Numbered from the stretch's first letter, positions 38,109-49,639 are shown. The stretch: DNA of 64,000 nt from Gnetum montanum (GCA_015680685.1 MNCI01020684.1:59648-123647); one strand, 5' to 3'. Numbers and translations are program-made. Notes: generated from the sequence alone by a model not told the origin.

Positions 38109-38922
38109 AAGCGATATTAGACATCCAATGTTGGGACCTATCTCATTGCCTATAAATAAGAAGTGGTTGCACTTGGTTTTGGCATTAGTTCTTAGTCCCT
38201 TACCTGAACTCTTGTAGTTTTCCCTTCTTAGAGTTACAATTATTTTTGAGTGCATGCTTGCAGTGTGGCGATTGTAATTGTATGTAACCTTTATTTGAGT
38301 GTGACGTACTTGGACATGCACATGATCGGCAATAAAGATTGAGATTACTTCATCATTACAACATTCACTTAGTTTTAGTTATTTAATTTTTATTGTTATT
38401 TATTACTTTCTTAGTTAATATTTCTCTACCCTCATTTCCTATCCCTATTATTAAACACAGAATGAGTATGACTTAATCATGAGCATTTAAGTGTGACTAC
38501 TTGGTATCCCAGTAGTGTACCTAGGACATGCACTTGGTAAGCCCAGTGGTAGTGGTACACAAGGTCCAAGATGTGTACAGATGATTAAGGAATGGATACT
38601 CATCGCAAGTAGGCTAGCTTAGATTCTCTCCTCCCATTTCCTATTAGCTTAGACTCTCTTCATCCATTTCCTATTAGCTTAATCAAAGTTACTTTCCATT
38701 GCCTCTAGGAGTAGCACTAGGGTAGAAATCATATCATACACCTCACTCTAGACTAAACCATACATGACAAAGCAAATACTAGTCCAGGTGGGAAGACAGT
38801 GAACTATAATCAATAAGTAACTATCTAGATACCACAACTAGTTCATCTATGGAGTTTGACCGAATCATGCATGAATGCTCATATTCGTAAGGTTGAGTGT
38901 AGGGGTACCTCACCACCCATCA
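38109..38922 (+). repeat. Element H 5' LTR (first ~80 bp missing)
   Basis: It matches 43266-44082 closely. Its first part (TGAATCATGG... to the first GCGATATTGG) is absent, and it starts at the shared CCAAG joined to element C. TATA-type box CTATAAATAAG at 38150-38160. It ends ...CACCCATCA, followed by the PBS. Confidence 0.88.
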
Positions 38923-38923
38923 T

Positions 38924-38941
38924 TGGCATTGTTGCTAGGGA
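38924..38941 (+). other. Primer-binding site of element H
   Basis: TGGCATTGTTGCTAGGGA, one base after the LTR. 13 of 18 positions match TGGCGCCGTTGCCGGGGA and all five differences are transitions. Confidence 0.88.
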
Positions 38942-39054
38942 TGGTGCTAGTTATTTGGATTAGTTACATCATCCAATATTGTTGTAACGAAGCCTTGATG
39001 ATATATCTTTTAGAAAGAAGTAATTGCAAATAAGTCACACACAAAATCACAACC

Positions 39055-41088
39055 ATGTCTCTCTCACAAGACTACTATAATGCAACAACTAGTAAGACAA
39101 TTCATTAAAGAACCAAAAAATTATACGATGATGAAGACAAAGTTCAGAGTACTCAATCTGATGCAGGCATCTCCTATGTACATAAATGAAGACAACATTA
39201 TCCCAACTCATAGATGCATGATCTACCTAGTGATGAAAAACCCCTGCTGACCACTAAGATCCTAATGCATATATAAGAGGCTATTCAAATATCCCATAGG
39301 CATCATAAAGAGAGTCGTCTACCCAGGCTTGATTTAAACAACTTTCCAAAATTTTCAAGAGGCTACGATTTAGACTCGCAACAACATTTACAAGCCTTTC
39401 ATGATGTATGTATATGGAACAATATTGATAATGGGTGGCAAAAACTTAAGCTCTTTCCTACAACACTCGTTGGCCAAGAAAAAGTATGGTATAGGTCCTT
39501 AAGACCAAAATCAATTCGACGTTGGCTGACAATGGTAAAACTCTTCAACAAAAGATATCAAACTTATGCAAGAGTGTCAGCCTTGAGGACACAAATCCAA
39601 GAGTGGAAACAACAACATGAACCCTTGGACATGGCCTTAGGAAGATCTTATGCATTGTTAAACAATTTCCTAGGCCATGGATTCTCTGAGGAAAGGCTAA
39701 TGTACCACATCATAGATGGGCTCTGTAATGAAACAAGGGAAATCCTAGGGATGTATGCCTCAGGTCAACTATATGAACTACAAACCCATCAATTCCAAGA
39801 GCTTATTAAGTGGGTAGAAAAATAAGAAGGAGAAATGGCTGAGTGGGAGAATGTTGAAAAATCTCAACAGGACCAAAATCTCAATTTAACAAAGATCCTT
39901 AATCATAAAGAGGAGAAATAAACTCACTTCAAGGAGGTGGAACCATCTTTGCCAGTACTACAATCACTAGATGAAATTGAGGCAAAGATCAATAAGATGG
40001 TAGAATGGATACATGAAAAATGTGGAGAATATGCCAACATTGTTAGAGGAGAAACCATGATAAACCCAGGAATAGGAAAAAACACCCTTAGACAATCGGA
40101 AAGAAGGGTTGAAAAAAATAAGAACTCAACTACTAATCATACGTATTAATGTGACATTTTCCTATACAATCACCTCAAAGGTCAATGCCCAATCTTGTCA
40201 CATTTATATGAGCATTGGAGAAGAATGTTACATCCAAAGTTTGTACAAAGATATTGTGTTCAATCATAGTGGCAAAAATCCTAGTCATGGGGGAGGCCAC
40301 CCTTAAACTAGTTATACCATTCATATCATTTGAACCTAAGTGCCTATCAAGTTTAGTATTCTATTTTTCCAACTGGGTCAACATCCTCTCTCTCGCCACA
40401 TTGTTATCATTCTCCTAAATGCTATCAACGCATATCCTCTCCAACAGGACCACCACCTCATGTACATTACACTTCTCCTCAATTTCAACATTCTCATCCT
40501 TCACCTCCTTCCACATTGCCACCAAGTGTTCCAAAAGGTTTTCAATCACAGCATCAACCCACAAATGTTGCTTGTGCTACTGCTGTCAACTATAGTGAGA
40601 ATCCTCCACAACATCAAAGGCGTCCCTTCCTTAGGCATGACCGTAGAAAGGGACTACATAGTTCTAAGACCACTACATCCTCCAACCTAGCACAAGTCCA
40701 ACACAGTGGTGCATCCTTCTCCTCAAACCCAACACCTCATGTTACCTTATCAAGGCCACCAATCAACACTCCAACAACCATGCAGCCCAATGAATATAGC
40801 CATGTAGGGAGACATATTGATCCTTGGATACCAACTTACGGTCATGGGTGCCATAGTGGAAAAACTTCTTATCATACGAGTACATCTTATAATTTGCCCC
40901 ATTATGCCAACTTTAATCAAGTGTGTGAACCCCAAGTTGGACACATTCCAACCACCACATCAAAAGATACCTAATGGTTTGGATATGATCGAGTCCCAAT
41001 ATTTCCAACATGCATGGATCCTAACCTTTCATTTATTAATTGTGGCCATGCTCAATTGTTTAGTTATGGGGGATATCCTCAATTCTAA
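39055..41088 (+). pseudogene. Element H gag, one frame with twelve stops
   Basis: One reading frame can be followed for 678 codons including the terminal stop, from ATG at 39055 (MSLSQDYYNATT) to TAA at 41086-41088, with no frameshift. It has the gag core LDLNNFPKFSRGYDLDSQQH through ERLMYHIIDGLCNETREI (39330-39770), a knuckle at 40150-40188 (CDIFLYNHLKGQC, second Cys replaced by Phe, spacing CX2CX3HX4C), and a Pro/Ser/Thr/His-rich tail to the end. Twelve internal stops are TAA, TAG or TGA, each one C-to-T (or G-to-A) step from a sense codon. The frame ends right after the tail with no protease. Gag would form the particle that packages element RNA. Confidence 0.88.
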
Positions 41089-43174
41089 TAAGAAAAATTA
41101 ATAAATATTTTTTCTTTGCTTTAATTTTACAATTCTTTTCCAGTTTTTTCATATTTCCACTTGTTGTTTTATATTTTTTTTTAGTTTTTATCTTTTTATC
41201 TTTTTATGGGTAATCTCATTGATGAATAAAATACTCATGTGACTCATCGGTTGAGGTGTTGTTCTATGTTATCAAGTCTCAGGTAATTAATTATTTGGAC
41301 ATTGAGCTCACCACATCCACCCAACCATTCTATTAATAAGAGGTCCTACTCTGGGTACAATGATATTCTTGATATCATGAAAACTTAAAAGTAATGCTAT
41401 GCTCATTATGCTAGAGCACAAAATGATGGACCAAGAAGGAATGACTAGGGTGTGACATCAAGAGGACTTGTAGATTATTTTTGGTGACATCTATAGGTGC
41501 CATCATGCATCTTGGTTTTACTAAGATCCTTGAATATTTAATGAAATATGGGAGTAAGAGTAATCAAGGCACTCAAGAAAGAAACTCAATGCTGTTCTAG
41601 GGGTTCCACTGGAAATACATGCACCCATGCCTGAAGGTTGGCAGCTTCTCTGGTTCACTATTGGAAAGGACAAAGTGCCAAAGCGGCTAAAAAGCAAAAA
41701 AAAAAAAAACAAAACAACAAAAACAACAACACACAAGAAACAAGAAAGAAAATATCAAGAAAAAAATGTATGTGTATGTGCCACAAAGAACTTCCAAATC
41801 ACTCCTCCTATGGACAGGACGCCAAGTGTTCATACACCTTGTTGTCGTGGTGCTCTTATGGTTGTCCATCATTGGATGAAATAATGTGATGTCACTAATC
41901 AAAGGAATGGACTTGGTCTTGATTTTGGAGTGATGGGTTAATGACACATTAATCACGTCCTACACTCAGGATTCTTTGTGCCTTGGGTCAATTACCTCAC
42001 ATCCCAATCTCTACAATCCCTTCTACAATTCATTTCATCTCACTGTCTAAGTATTTCTAACTTGTGTCTTATGTGGCATAGAATTCATACCTCATCACTA
42101 TGTATTTACATGTGTGTGTTTTGGGAAACTGGTATGGATTACATATTATCCTTTTATTGCCTACGAACATTTTTAGGTATGGTTACACAAGGGCATCATA
42201 GGTAGGAACCTATCCTGGGGAGGACCCACTTCCGTAACTTTTGTAATTTGTACTTGTTACACACCACCACATCATTTTATATCCTCAAAATACTTCATTG
42301 TCAAATCTATTCTTTCCTTTGTCATTATTTTACCAAACATTCCTCAAAACCATTATATATCCTTTTATGTGTCACCTAAACAAGTCAGGTCCGACATTAA
42401 ACTTTTAGGGCAACTTCCTTGAAAAACTTTCTAACTCTAAAATAATACTAAGTAAAGAATTCAACATTTATTAAAGGTAATGAGTAAGGTATGAAATAAT
42501 TGAACTTCTTTTAATAACCTTACTAACAATTTATCTTTGTGTGATTATAGATGGCCCCTAAAAAGAGGACAACAAGGAGTACCTTCGCAAGGTGCAACTA
42601 AATGCCCAAGGAGAGGCAGAGGCCAAGGACCTCATGTAGAACATGTAGAGAAAGAGGCACAATCATTCAATATCCATCAGGGAACTCGTATCACTGCACA
42701 ATCTGGCCAAGCAAAAGGTGGATAGGTCAGGGCTGAGCCTATGAAGAGGAACGATGACTATTTGCAACCAAGTGTTCCCGTAGCTGCTGTGTCAAGCCCA
42801 ACCAAGTGTTTGTGTAGCTGCTGTGTCCATAGAAAGTGTCGACTCCATTAAACATTGGAACATTAGCATGGATGGCTCATAATCCTTGAATAGAAGAGGA
42901 GAAACATTAGGCACTTCTTCAATGGTATCAATCTCAGAAGCCTGCAACACATGACAAAGGAAAGACACCCATGGAGAAGCCACTGCCACCAGGAACCACA
43001 TGAGTTCCAATAAATTTTGTAATTCTATGTTTGTGTCCCAATTTTGTTGTGTTCAACTCTCCATTGTGGCATGAATAAATTTCTAGTTAGTTAATAATCC
43101 CATACCTATCCATTGTGTAATTAATTGAACTTGTTCCTCACTTTATTTGACTCAAGGATGAGTTGTTATTCAGT
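41089..43174 (+). other. Element H spacer with remnant of the 3' ORF start
   Basis: About 2.1 kb without a sustained frame. A block near 41560-41690 corresponds to the post-integrase spacer. At 42551 an ATG after GTGTGATTATAG gives MAPKKRTTRSTFARCN, the start of the 3' ORF, but the remainder is deleted after about 60 codons. A 29-bp sequence is repeated at 42765-42793 and 42799-42827. The A-rich tract near 41696-41760 has no detected role. Confidence 0.55.
42765..42827 (+). repeat. 29-bp tandem repeat in element H
   Basis: CAACCAAGTGTTCCCGTAGC... (42765-42793) is repeated at 42799-42827 with three base differences, period 34. This is a local duplication near the 3' end of the internal region. 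Confidence 0.8.
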
Positions 43175-43187
43175 TGTGGGAGTACAA
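43175..43187 (+). other. Polypurine tract of element H
   Basis: TGTGGGAGTACAA lies directly before the LTR start TGAATCATGG. It has the position and purine core of CATGGGGGTA in B and G. Confidence 0.6.
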
Positions 43188-44082
43188 TGAATCATGGTTT
43201 TCAAAGTGCTAATATCATACCCTTGTTATCGGACCCTTGATATCGGGTATGCGATATTGGAGCCTACCAAGCGATATTGGACATCTAATGTTGGGACCTA
43301 TCTCATTACCTATAAATAAGAGGTAGGTGCACTTGGTTTTGGCATTAGTTCTTAGTCCCTTACCCAAACTCTTACAATTTTCCCTTCTTAGAGTTACAAT
43401 TATTTCTAAGTGCATGCCCATAGTGTGGTGATTATAATTGTATGGAACCTTTATTCGAGTGTGACGTACTTGGACATGCACATGACCACCAATAAAGATC
43501 AAGATTACTTCATCATTGCAGCATTCACTTAGTTTTAGTTATTTAATTGTTATTGTTATTTATTACTTTCTTAGTTAATATTTCTCTACCCTCATTTCCT
43601 ATCCCTATTATTAAATGTGGAATGAGTATGACTTAATCACAAGCATTTAAGTGTGACTACCTAGTATCCCAGTAGCATACCTAATACATGCGCTTGGTAA
43701 GCCCAGTGGTAGTGCTACACGAGGTCCAAGATGTGTATGGATGATTAAGGAATGGATACTCATCACAACTAGGCTAGCTTAGATTCTCTCCTCCCCTTTC
43801 CTATTAGCTTAGACTCTCTTCACCCATTCCCTATTAGCTTAATCAAATTTACTTTCCATTGCCTCTAGGAGTAGCACTAGGTTAGAAATCATATCATACA
43901 CCTCACTCTGGACTAAACCATATGTGACAAAGAAAATACTAGTCTAGGTGGGAAGACAGTGAACTGTGATCAACGAGTAACTATCTAGATACCACAACTA
44001 GTCCATTTGCAGAGTTTGACTAGATCGTGCATGAATGCTCATATTCGTAAGGTTGAGTGTAGGGGTACCTCACCACTCATCA
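43188..44082 (+). repeat. Element H 3' LTR
   Basis: An 895-bp LTR from TGAATCATGG to ...CACTCATCA. U3 (43210-43280) carries repeated palindromic GATATC/GATATT motifs with CpG (TTGATATCGGG, GCGATATTGG twice). The box CTATAAATAAG lies at 43310-43320. It aligns with 38109-38922. Confidence 0.9.
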
Positions 44083-44875
44083 CCACCAGTTACATTTATG
44101 GCATTCGAGATTTTAGTAGCAAAGAAGCTCTTGCAATTTGTTCAAATGAGAGTTAGAATTTTTCTCCTGAGTGCCTGCAATAAGAGTCATTGAGTGTATG
44201 GATCTTTACTCGAGCATTGTTGTACCTAAGCACGATAATGTGTGCAATAATAAAGACAAGCTTTTTGATAAACCTTGTAGTACTTTGGATAGATTAAATA
44301 TTTTATTTATGAATTTAATGTTTTTAATTATTTATTAAATTTTTTCAATTATTTACTAAATATTTTTTAGTAATTAAGTTAATGAAGTAATTGAATAAGA
44401 TAAGCTAGATAGATTAAACACATAAGTGTGACCACTTTGAGCGTAACATGTATTTGCTTGGTAATCCTAGCAACATTATTGCTTGGTATGCCCAATAGCA
44501 TAGCACTTGGTCACCCAACAGTGGATATGTGGATTCAGGACATGTATGGAAAGTGGGACCAGATGCTTATGTTAGGACTAGTTAAAAGCTAGTTAATTAG
44601 TTAATTTGAATTATTTAATCTAATCACTTTTATCTACATTTGAACATCAAACCATAAAATACAAAATGATAAGAATTAGATGCCTCAATTACACTTAACC
44701 ATACCAGTGTATGTCACAAATGTAATTGGGAAGGCATCGATTGACCATAAGGCAAGATTCACTTCCTATAAGACTAGTGCACCATAAACTATAAAGTCCA
44801 TAGAATTCAATCGAATCATGTGTGAATGCTCTGTGATTCATATGGCTGGGTGTAGGGGTACCTCACCACTCATCA
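44083..44875 (+). repeat. Older Athila-like LTR interrupted by element H
   Basis: It resumes in mid-LTR at 'ccaccagttacatttatggcattcgag', the counterpart of 'accaatcacatttatggcacc' at 14918, and runs to the normal end ...CACTCATCA. No PBS follows, so this is the 3' end of an element or a solo LTR. It could be the 3' LTR of element C, but that link is unproven. Next five bases: ACTAT (44876-44880). Confidence 0.7.
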
Positions 44876-46588
44876 ACTATCTTTATTATTTTATTTTTTC
44901 TTAGGCCATCTCTATTCCTATTTGTTCAATGCTTAAACAAATTTGAAAGATACAATGCAAGCTTTGTGAGTACCAATATTATAATCTTTTTATGATGCTA
45001 AAAAGATATGCTTCAATGAATTATTTTATAGTGAATTCCATTTAATGAAGAAGCTTAGACTACTAATTTATTTAAATTATACATGAATTAGAAAAAATTA
45101 AAAATTACTATATTTTTTGTTTACAAATGTATGATAAATGGATTACATCAAGTCATTATATATATATAGGAAGAATAGAATATCTATTTTCATTTTAACC
45201 ATAACTCTTTATATGAGATAATTCCTAAAAATGATCTTGTTGATAATAAATTTAATAAGTTTTGGAAGATGAAATTATGAATACAATTTTAAATGAGAAA
45301 AATAAATGATATTTGAAAATTTTCTATTTTTTCAAGAATTTAAGTTTTTCTATCATGAATAATATATTGAGGTCTTCCAATCAATACTTGTTTTCAATAT
45401 ATAGGAATTGTTTTTCCTTGATATCCTCTTTGTAGAAGTGAAGAATACTTAGTTGCATAATATGCTTTGAAATGGGTATTTAGAATTTACAACTTTAAAC
45501 CTAGCATTAACAATATCATTCTTAGTGATTAACCTTCATCATCTACTACTTGAAATTTGGAGCTTTCTTCGGCCACTTATTCTCTATTTTATTTAGAATT
45601 TTGGTTGTGTAGTTATATATTCAACAGTAGAAACATAATAATGATAGATCTTCCTTTATGAGTTCAATATCATATTCTTAAAGATGTTGCCTTTTAGTGA
45701 TAGCTTTAAACAATGAAAACTTCTAGTGATGGCTAAATAATTAGTTTATTTCTTAATTCATTTATGGAATTCAAATGAAATTTAATCATTTTCTGGTGCA
45801 GTTTGTTTCTTATTTTTTGAATGTTGTATTTATTTATTTATTTTGGAGAGATTACTCTTGTTTTCTTTACATTTAGAAAAAAAAAACAACTCTTAATAAA
45901 AAGTGAAAACATATGAAGGCTCTTTAAAACCTAGACAATGCACATTAGAAGGGACCTTTTTTGAAGACTCTTTCTTTTATGTTGACAATGTGAAGTACTC
46001 TAAATTTTTTAAAATATTATTCGTTATTTTTGGTATTTGACACCTACTCCCCTAACCCAACTGCACTAACACAACACACCCCCACCCACCCTATTATATC
46101 CTCCAATGTAGAAAAACTGCAATAAATTATTTACTTAAATACCATATTTAAGTTTTAATGAAAAATACATATTCTTAGTCCCTATACAAAATTTACATTT
46201 ACATTTTTTTATTAGGAAAAAGTGTAATTTCTTATTTATGTAAAAAAGAAAGTGTAATAAGGATACCGTCCCCCATTCGATAGGATATTTCTAGACTTAG
46301 TATCTGCACATCATCATCGAGCTTTTCCTATCCTCAAGATTCAACCTTGTAATTAAGTTTTCCTACTCTCAAGATTCAACCTTGGAATTAAGTAATTAAG
46401 ATACCATTTGGTCAAATGTCAATCCTTCTACCGATCGTAAAACAGTAATAAATAATGTCCTACTATAGTTTTTCTACTATTTTTCAGTTTCCTTTTTATT
46501 TAAAATAAATAAATAAATAAACCTTTTTTCATCAACTTACTTGGATATAGTCAGACTTTTAAAGTTTAAACTCGAAGATTTAATGATA
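44876..46588. other. AT-rich intergenic sequence
   Basis: No sustained reading frame, LTR or gene signal. It contains a (TA)n run near 45160, a C-rich stretch near 46045-46100 and the 35-bp tandem duplication at 46323-46392. This appears to be older single-copy-like sequence between the retrotransposon clusters. Confidence 0.4.
46323..46392 (+). repeat. 35-bp tandem duplication
   Basis: TTTTCCTATCCTCAAGATTC... (46323-46357) is directly repeated at 46358-46392 with three differences. Isolated duplication, function unknown. Confidence 0.85.
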
Positions 46589-46707
46589 ATGTATTAGTTT
46601 AGTGGTAAGAATCTTGATTAGAAAGCTCCAAGTCATGGATTGGATTCTGGTGGATAATGCTGAGTTAGAAAATTCTAATTGGACTACATATCTTAAGGTG
46701 TGCCTGT
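46589..46707 (+). repeat. tRNA-like SINE copy, plus orientation
   Basis: A box-like TAGTTTAGTGG at 46595-46605 and B box-like GATTGGATTCT at 46638-46648, spaced as in a tRNA-derived RNA polymerase III promoter. Its inverted partner at 47487-47605 has better boxes. The copy is about 120 bp and ends near 'tgtgcctgtattataattatt'. The tRNA fold is not intact, so this is not a tRNA gene. Confidence 0.5.
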
Positions 46708-47486
46708 ATTATAATTATTTTGGGATTAATCTTTCCCCTTAACCTTAGGTTAACAACCTTTTTACTTTTTAAAACTTGAACACAATTCCAAAACCTCTCC
46801 ACCACAAGTTATTTTCCTTCAATTTTTCCTTTGACCATGTTGATAATACCTTTAAAGTTTCAAAACACTTTTAGGCATACTCAACATTACCTAATATGTT
46901 ATGGTATATAGATTATTTGTTGTCATCTTTCAAGGAGCAAAAACGCAATGGTTCTTTACCCATTCAAACTTATTAAATTTAATCTAGAATGATTTCAAGC
47001 TTTATTTCCTTAGCCAATTTGACAAGTTCACTACCCTTGCATTAACCTCAAGTAATTTCACTAGCTTAAGCAAGGTTAATAAAGAGATAATCCAAGACTA
47101 CAGCTTGAGGTTTCTTCAACACTAGCATATGTTTTGAACAAAATGCATTCACAACTAGAAGAAACCATTAATTTCTTTGTCTCTATCATTGATCCTTAAT
47201 CCTCAATTTCTTTGTCTCTATCATTGATTGTTTCTTTGCATATGCTAATAGGAGTCCTCCTAGCCAAGACCACAAAAGTTCTATCAATGGTACACATTGT
47301 GAATTGATCATAAACACTAAAGATAATGGGAAAATGAATTACAAATCTTACTTATGTATATCATTGCATTTCATTAAAAAAATGTTATAATACATATAAT
47401 ATAAGAGAATGAACCTATACCGCAATAGGAAAATGATATTTTTAATATTTTTATAGTTTGTGTTGGAAGTTTGAAATAATTGTAAT
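46708..47486. other. Intergenic sequence between the SINE copies
   Basis: Nothing recognised. It includes a short repeated phrase 'tcctcaatttctttgtctctatcattgat' (first seen near 47174, again near 47209). Because it is flanked by inverted copies it could be the inside of a foldback element, but it shows no transposase. Confidence 0.3.
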
Positions 47487-47605
47487 ATAAGTATACCCCA
47501 AGATATATAGTTTAATTAGAACTTCATAACTTAGCATTGCCCACTAGAATCAAACCCATGACTTAGAGCTTTCAAATTAATCATCTTATCACTAAGCTAA
47601 TAATA
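47487..47605 (-). repeat. tRNA-like SINE copy, minus orientation
   Basis: The reverse complement aligns with 46589-46707 over its full length. A box TAGCTTAGTGA (47589-47599) and B box GGTTTGATTCT (47546-47556) are close to the consensus forms TRGCNNAGYGG and GGTTCGANTCC. Confidence 0.55.
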
Positions 47606-47804
47606 TTTATAGTTTGGATATTTTGATGTACTTTTATAAATATAAAGAATAAAATAATAACTAAAACTCATTGTAATCCCTTACAACATAGCTATAACAT
47701 GTAAATCAAGCACACATAAACTATGTTGTAATCCCTTATAGGATACGTTTGACACTAACATATAAAAGTAATAAAATCTTCTCAATCATAACCTTAATGG
47801 CTCA

Positions 47805-48480
47805 ACACTCATCATCATCATCATTATCCTAGCCTTATCCCAACAAAATAGAGTCGACTACATGAGTTCTTTTTTACTATTCACCTCTATGAAGAGCTAG
47901 ATATTTAATTATTTGTAGTTTTTTTTCAAATAATCTTTGAATGTTTTTTCCCATTTGTTCTTTACTTTCCTTTTAGTGGCTTTCCTAGAACAGTGATGTA
48001 GTAACATTTATTTATAAGCTCATTTTCAAATCTTCTTTGCATATGTCCAAACCATGTAAGTTGCCATTCTTATAGCTTCTCTAACATAGAAGCTACTCTA
48101 AGTCTTTCTCTAATGTCTATATTATGTAGTGTATCTCTTCTAGTAACATTCAACATCTATTAAAGTATTCATATTTCTACCATACTAATTTGTTTTACAT
48201 GCATCTTTTGTACTATCCAACACTCAACACCATATAAGATAGCATGCTTGATTGTTGTCCTATAAAATTTCTTCTTTAATTATATTGGTATTTTTTATCA
48301 CATATATCTCCATTTTGATCATGGTATCTCAATTCTATTTCTGATATCCTTATCAATTTCACCATCTAATTGGAGGTTTCATCTTAGGTAGTGAAACTAT
48401 TTATAGTAAGATACTTTATTGGCTCAACACTATTTTGGACAAATATTACCTTCTTAAGCAAGTTAAAATCATCACGAGCT
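47805..48480 (-). pseudogene. RTE-type LINE, 3' end
   Basis: Minus-strand reading gives GEIDKDIRNRIEIP (about 48370), then KKKFYRTTIKHAILYGVECW (48276-48217) and QKMHVKQISMVEI. This is the C-terminal landmark series of plant RTE-like LINE ORF2 proteins. The 3' end carries the 'gggataaggctaggataatgatgatgatgatgag' type of terminus, a conserved tail followed by a trinucleotide run (47811-47840). RT core and endonuclease are missing: a 5'-truncated insertion, as is usual for LINEs. Confidence 0.75.
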
Positions 48481-48564
48481 CCACATAAATATATTAACAT
48501 ATCTAAAAGAATTAATTTAAAAATAATTTTTAGATCTAATAAATACTTTCAATGATAAGATATC

Positions 48565-48569
48565 ATATT
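48565..48569 (+). other. Left target-site duplication of element F (ATATT)
   Basis: Five bases next to the LTR end at 48570, identical to 59539-59543 at the other side. Confidence 0.88.
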
Positions 48570-49422
48570 TGATGAGCAATCGACATTCTCTATGCCTAAT
48601 CATACGAATCACTAGCATGTATGTGTGGTCTAATTGAATTCCATGGACTTGTTTACCTAAGTAGCTAATATTCCTAAATGATGAATTATGTAGTTGTGAG
48701 TCACTGTCTTCCCAATCCACACTTGTGTTAATCAATGCATATTGTTAAGTATGCTTGAGGCATAAGATGTTTATTTTTGTGATTTTTATTATTTTTACCT
48801 ACATGTTAAATAATTAAGTAAATAATGATTTCACGTTTGAATTAACTAACTAATTAACTAATTTATTAATTAACTAACCTAACGTGGAGTATCCATTCCC
48901 ACATTCTATACACATCATGAACATATATTAATACTATTCGGTTATCAAGTGTATATTACTGGGTATACCAAGTATTCACTGTTGGGATTACCAAGCATTA
49001 ATATGTCAATCTTGAAGTAGTCATACTCACATTGCTTATGAACTATAAAATTAATTGCTTAGCAATAGGAAAGTAAATTACATGTAACATAGATTGAAGG
49101 AAAGTAAAGTTATGCTAATCCAAGTGCTATAATGAATAGAAGAAATCTTGATTTTATTTTCATTTATATAAATGTATCAAGGTACAAATGCACTTGATTG
49201 AAATATTGTACAATCACTTGAATCCATGATATGGGCACTTAGAGGAAGAATATTTTAACTTTTACAAGAATAAATTACAAGAGTTTAGCTAAACTATGAC
49301 TAGCCGGTGCCATAAATGTAAGGGGTATGTACCTTTATGTAGGCAACACCTACATCAATGCATCCTAGGATACATCAATGAGGTTGCATCGATGAGTATC
49401 CATCAACATAGCTGATACTTCA
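48570..49422 (-). repeat. Element F 3' LTR
   Basis: An 853-bp minus-strand LTR from TGAAGTATCAGC at 49422 to ...TGCTCATCA at 48570. It matches the truncated 5' LTR at 58966-59538, for example the shared block near 49070-49170 and 59160-59260. A purine-rich PPT (CATGGAGGTATAA on the minus strand, 49423-49435) adjoins it. Confidence 0.9.
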
Positions 49423-49639
49423 TTATACCTCCATGATTGACTAAAAACTCATTCTCATGTAAACAAATTTGTGATTGAATTTCTTACAAAATTTGTAAAA
49501 GTATGGAACTTTATTAATAGACTAACTAACTAACTCCATCTAACTAAGTCTAAGTGTTATATTGTACAAATTACAAAAATAAATGTAATTTATAACAAAA
49601 ATTAGACAGTTATATAAAAATTCATAAGTGCCTATTGAA

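Larger units (their letters stand above)
38109..44082 (+). mobile_element. Element H: gag-only Athila-like retrotransposon (TR-GAG type)
   Basis: Two similar LTRs, PBS, one gag frame and PPT, with no protease, RT, RNase H or integrase between them. Such non-autonomous elements are known in plants as terminal-repeat retrotransposons with a GAG domain (TR-GAG). H is about 6 kb. It inserted in an older LTR that resumes at 44083. A deletion removed its left flank, so the duplication cannot be verified. In the first 62 aligned LTR bases I count six differences, five of them transitions; H looks younger than A or B. Confidence 0.78.

Noticed and set aside
41627-41889. Lys-rich ORFs (83-85 codons) near 41640-41889
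   Set aside because: They come from an A-rich tract in the spacer of element H and overlap in two frames, with no homology.
45430-45620. Possible copia RNase H-like phrase (EEYLVA.YALKWVFRIYN)
   Set aside because: Only one short phrase fits, with no neighbouring RT or integrase motif and no LTR. Too weak to call.
46589-47605. tRNA genes at the A/B-box-like sites
   Set aside because: No acceptor stem or cloverleaf can be formed around the boxes, and the two copies extend well beyond tRNA length.
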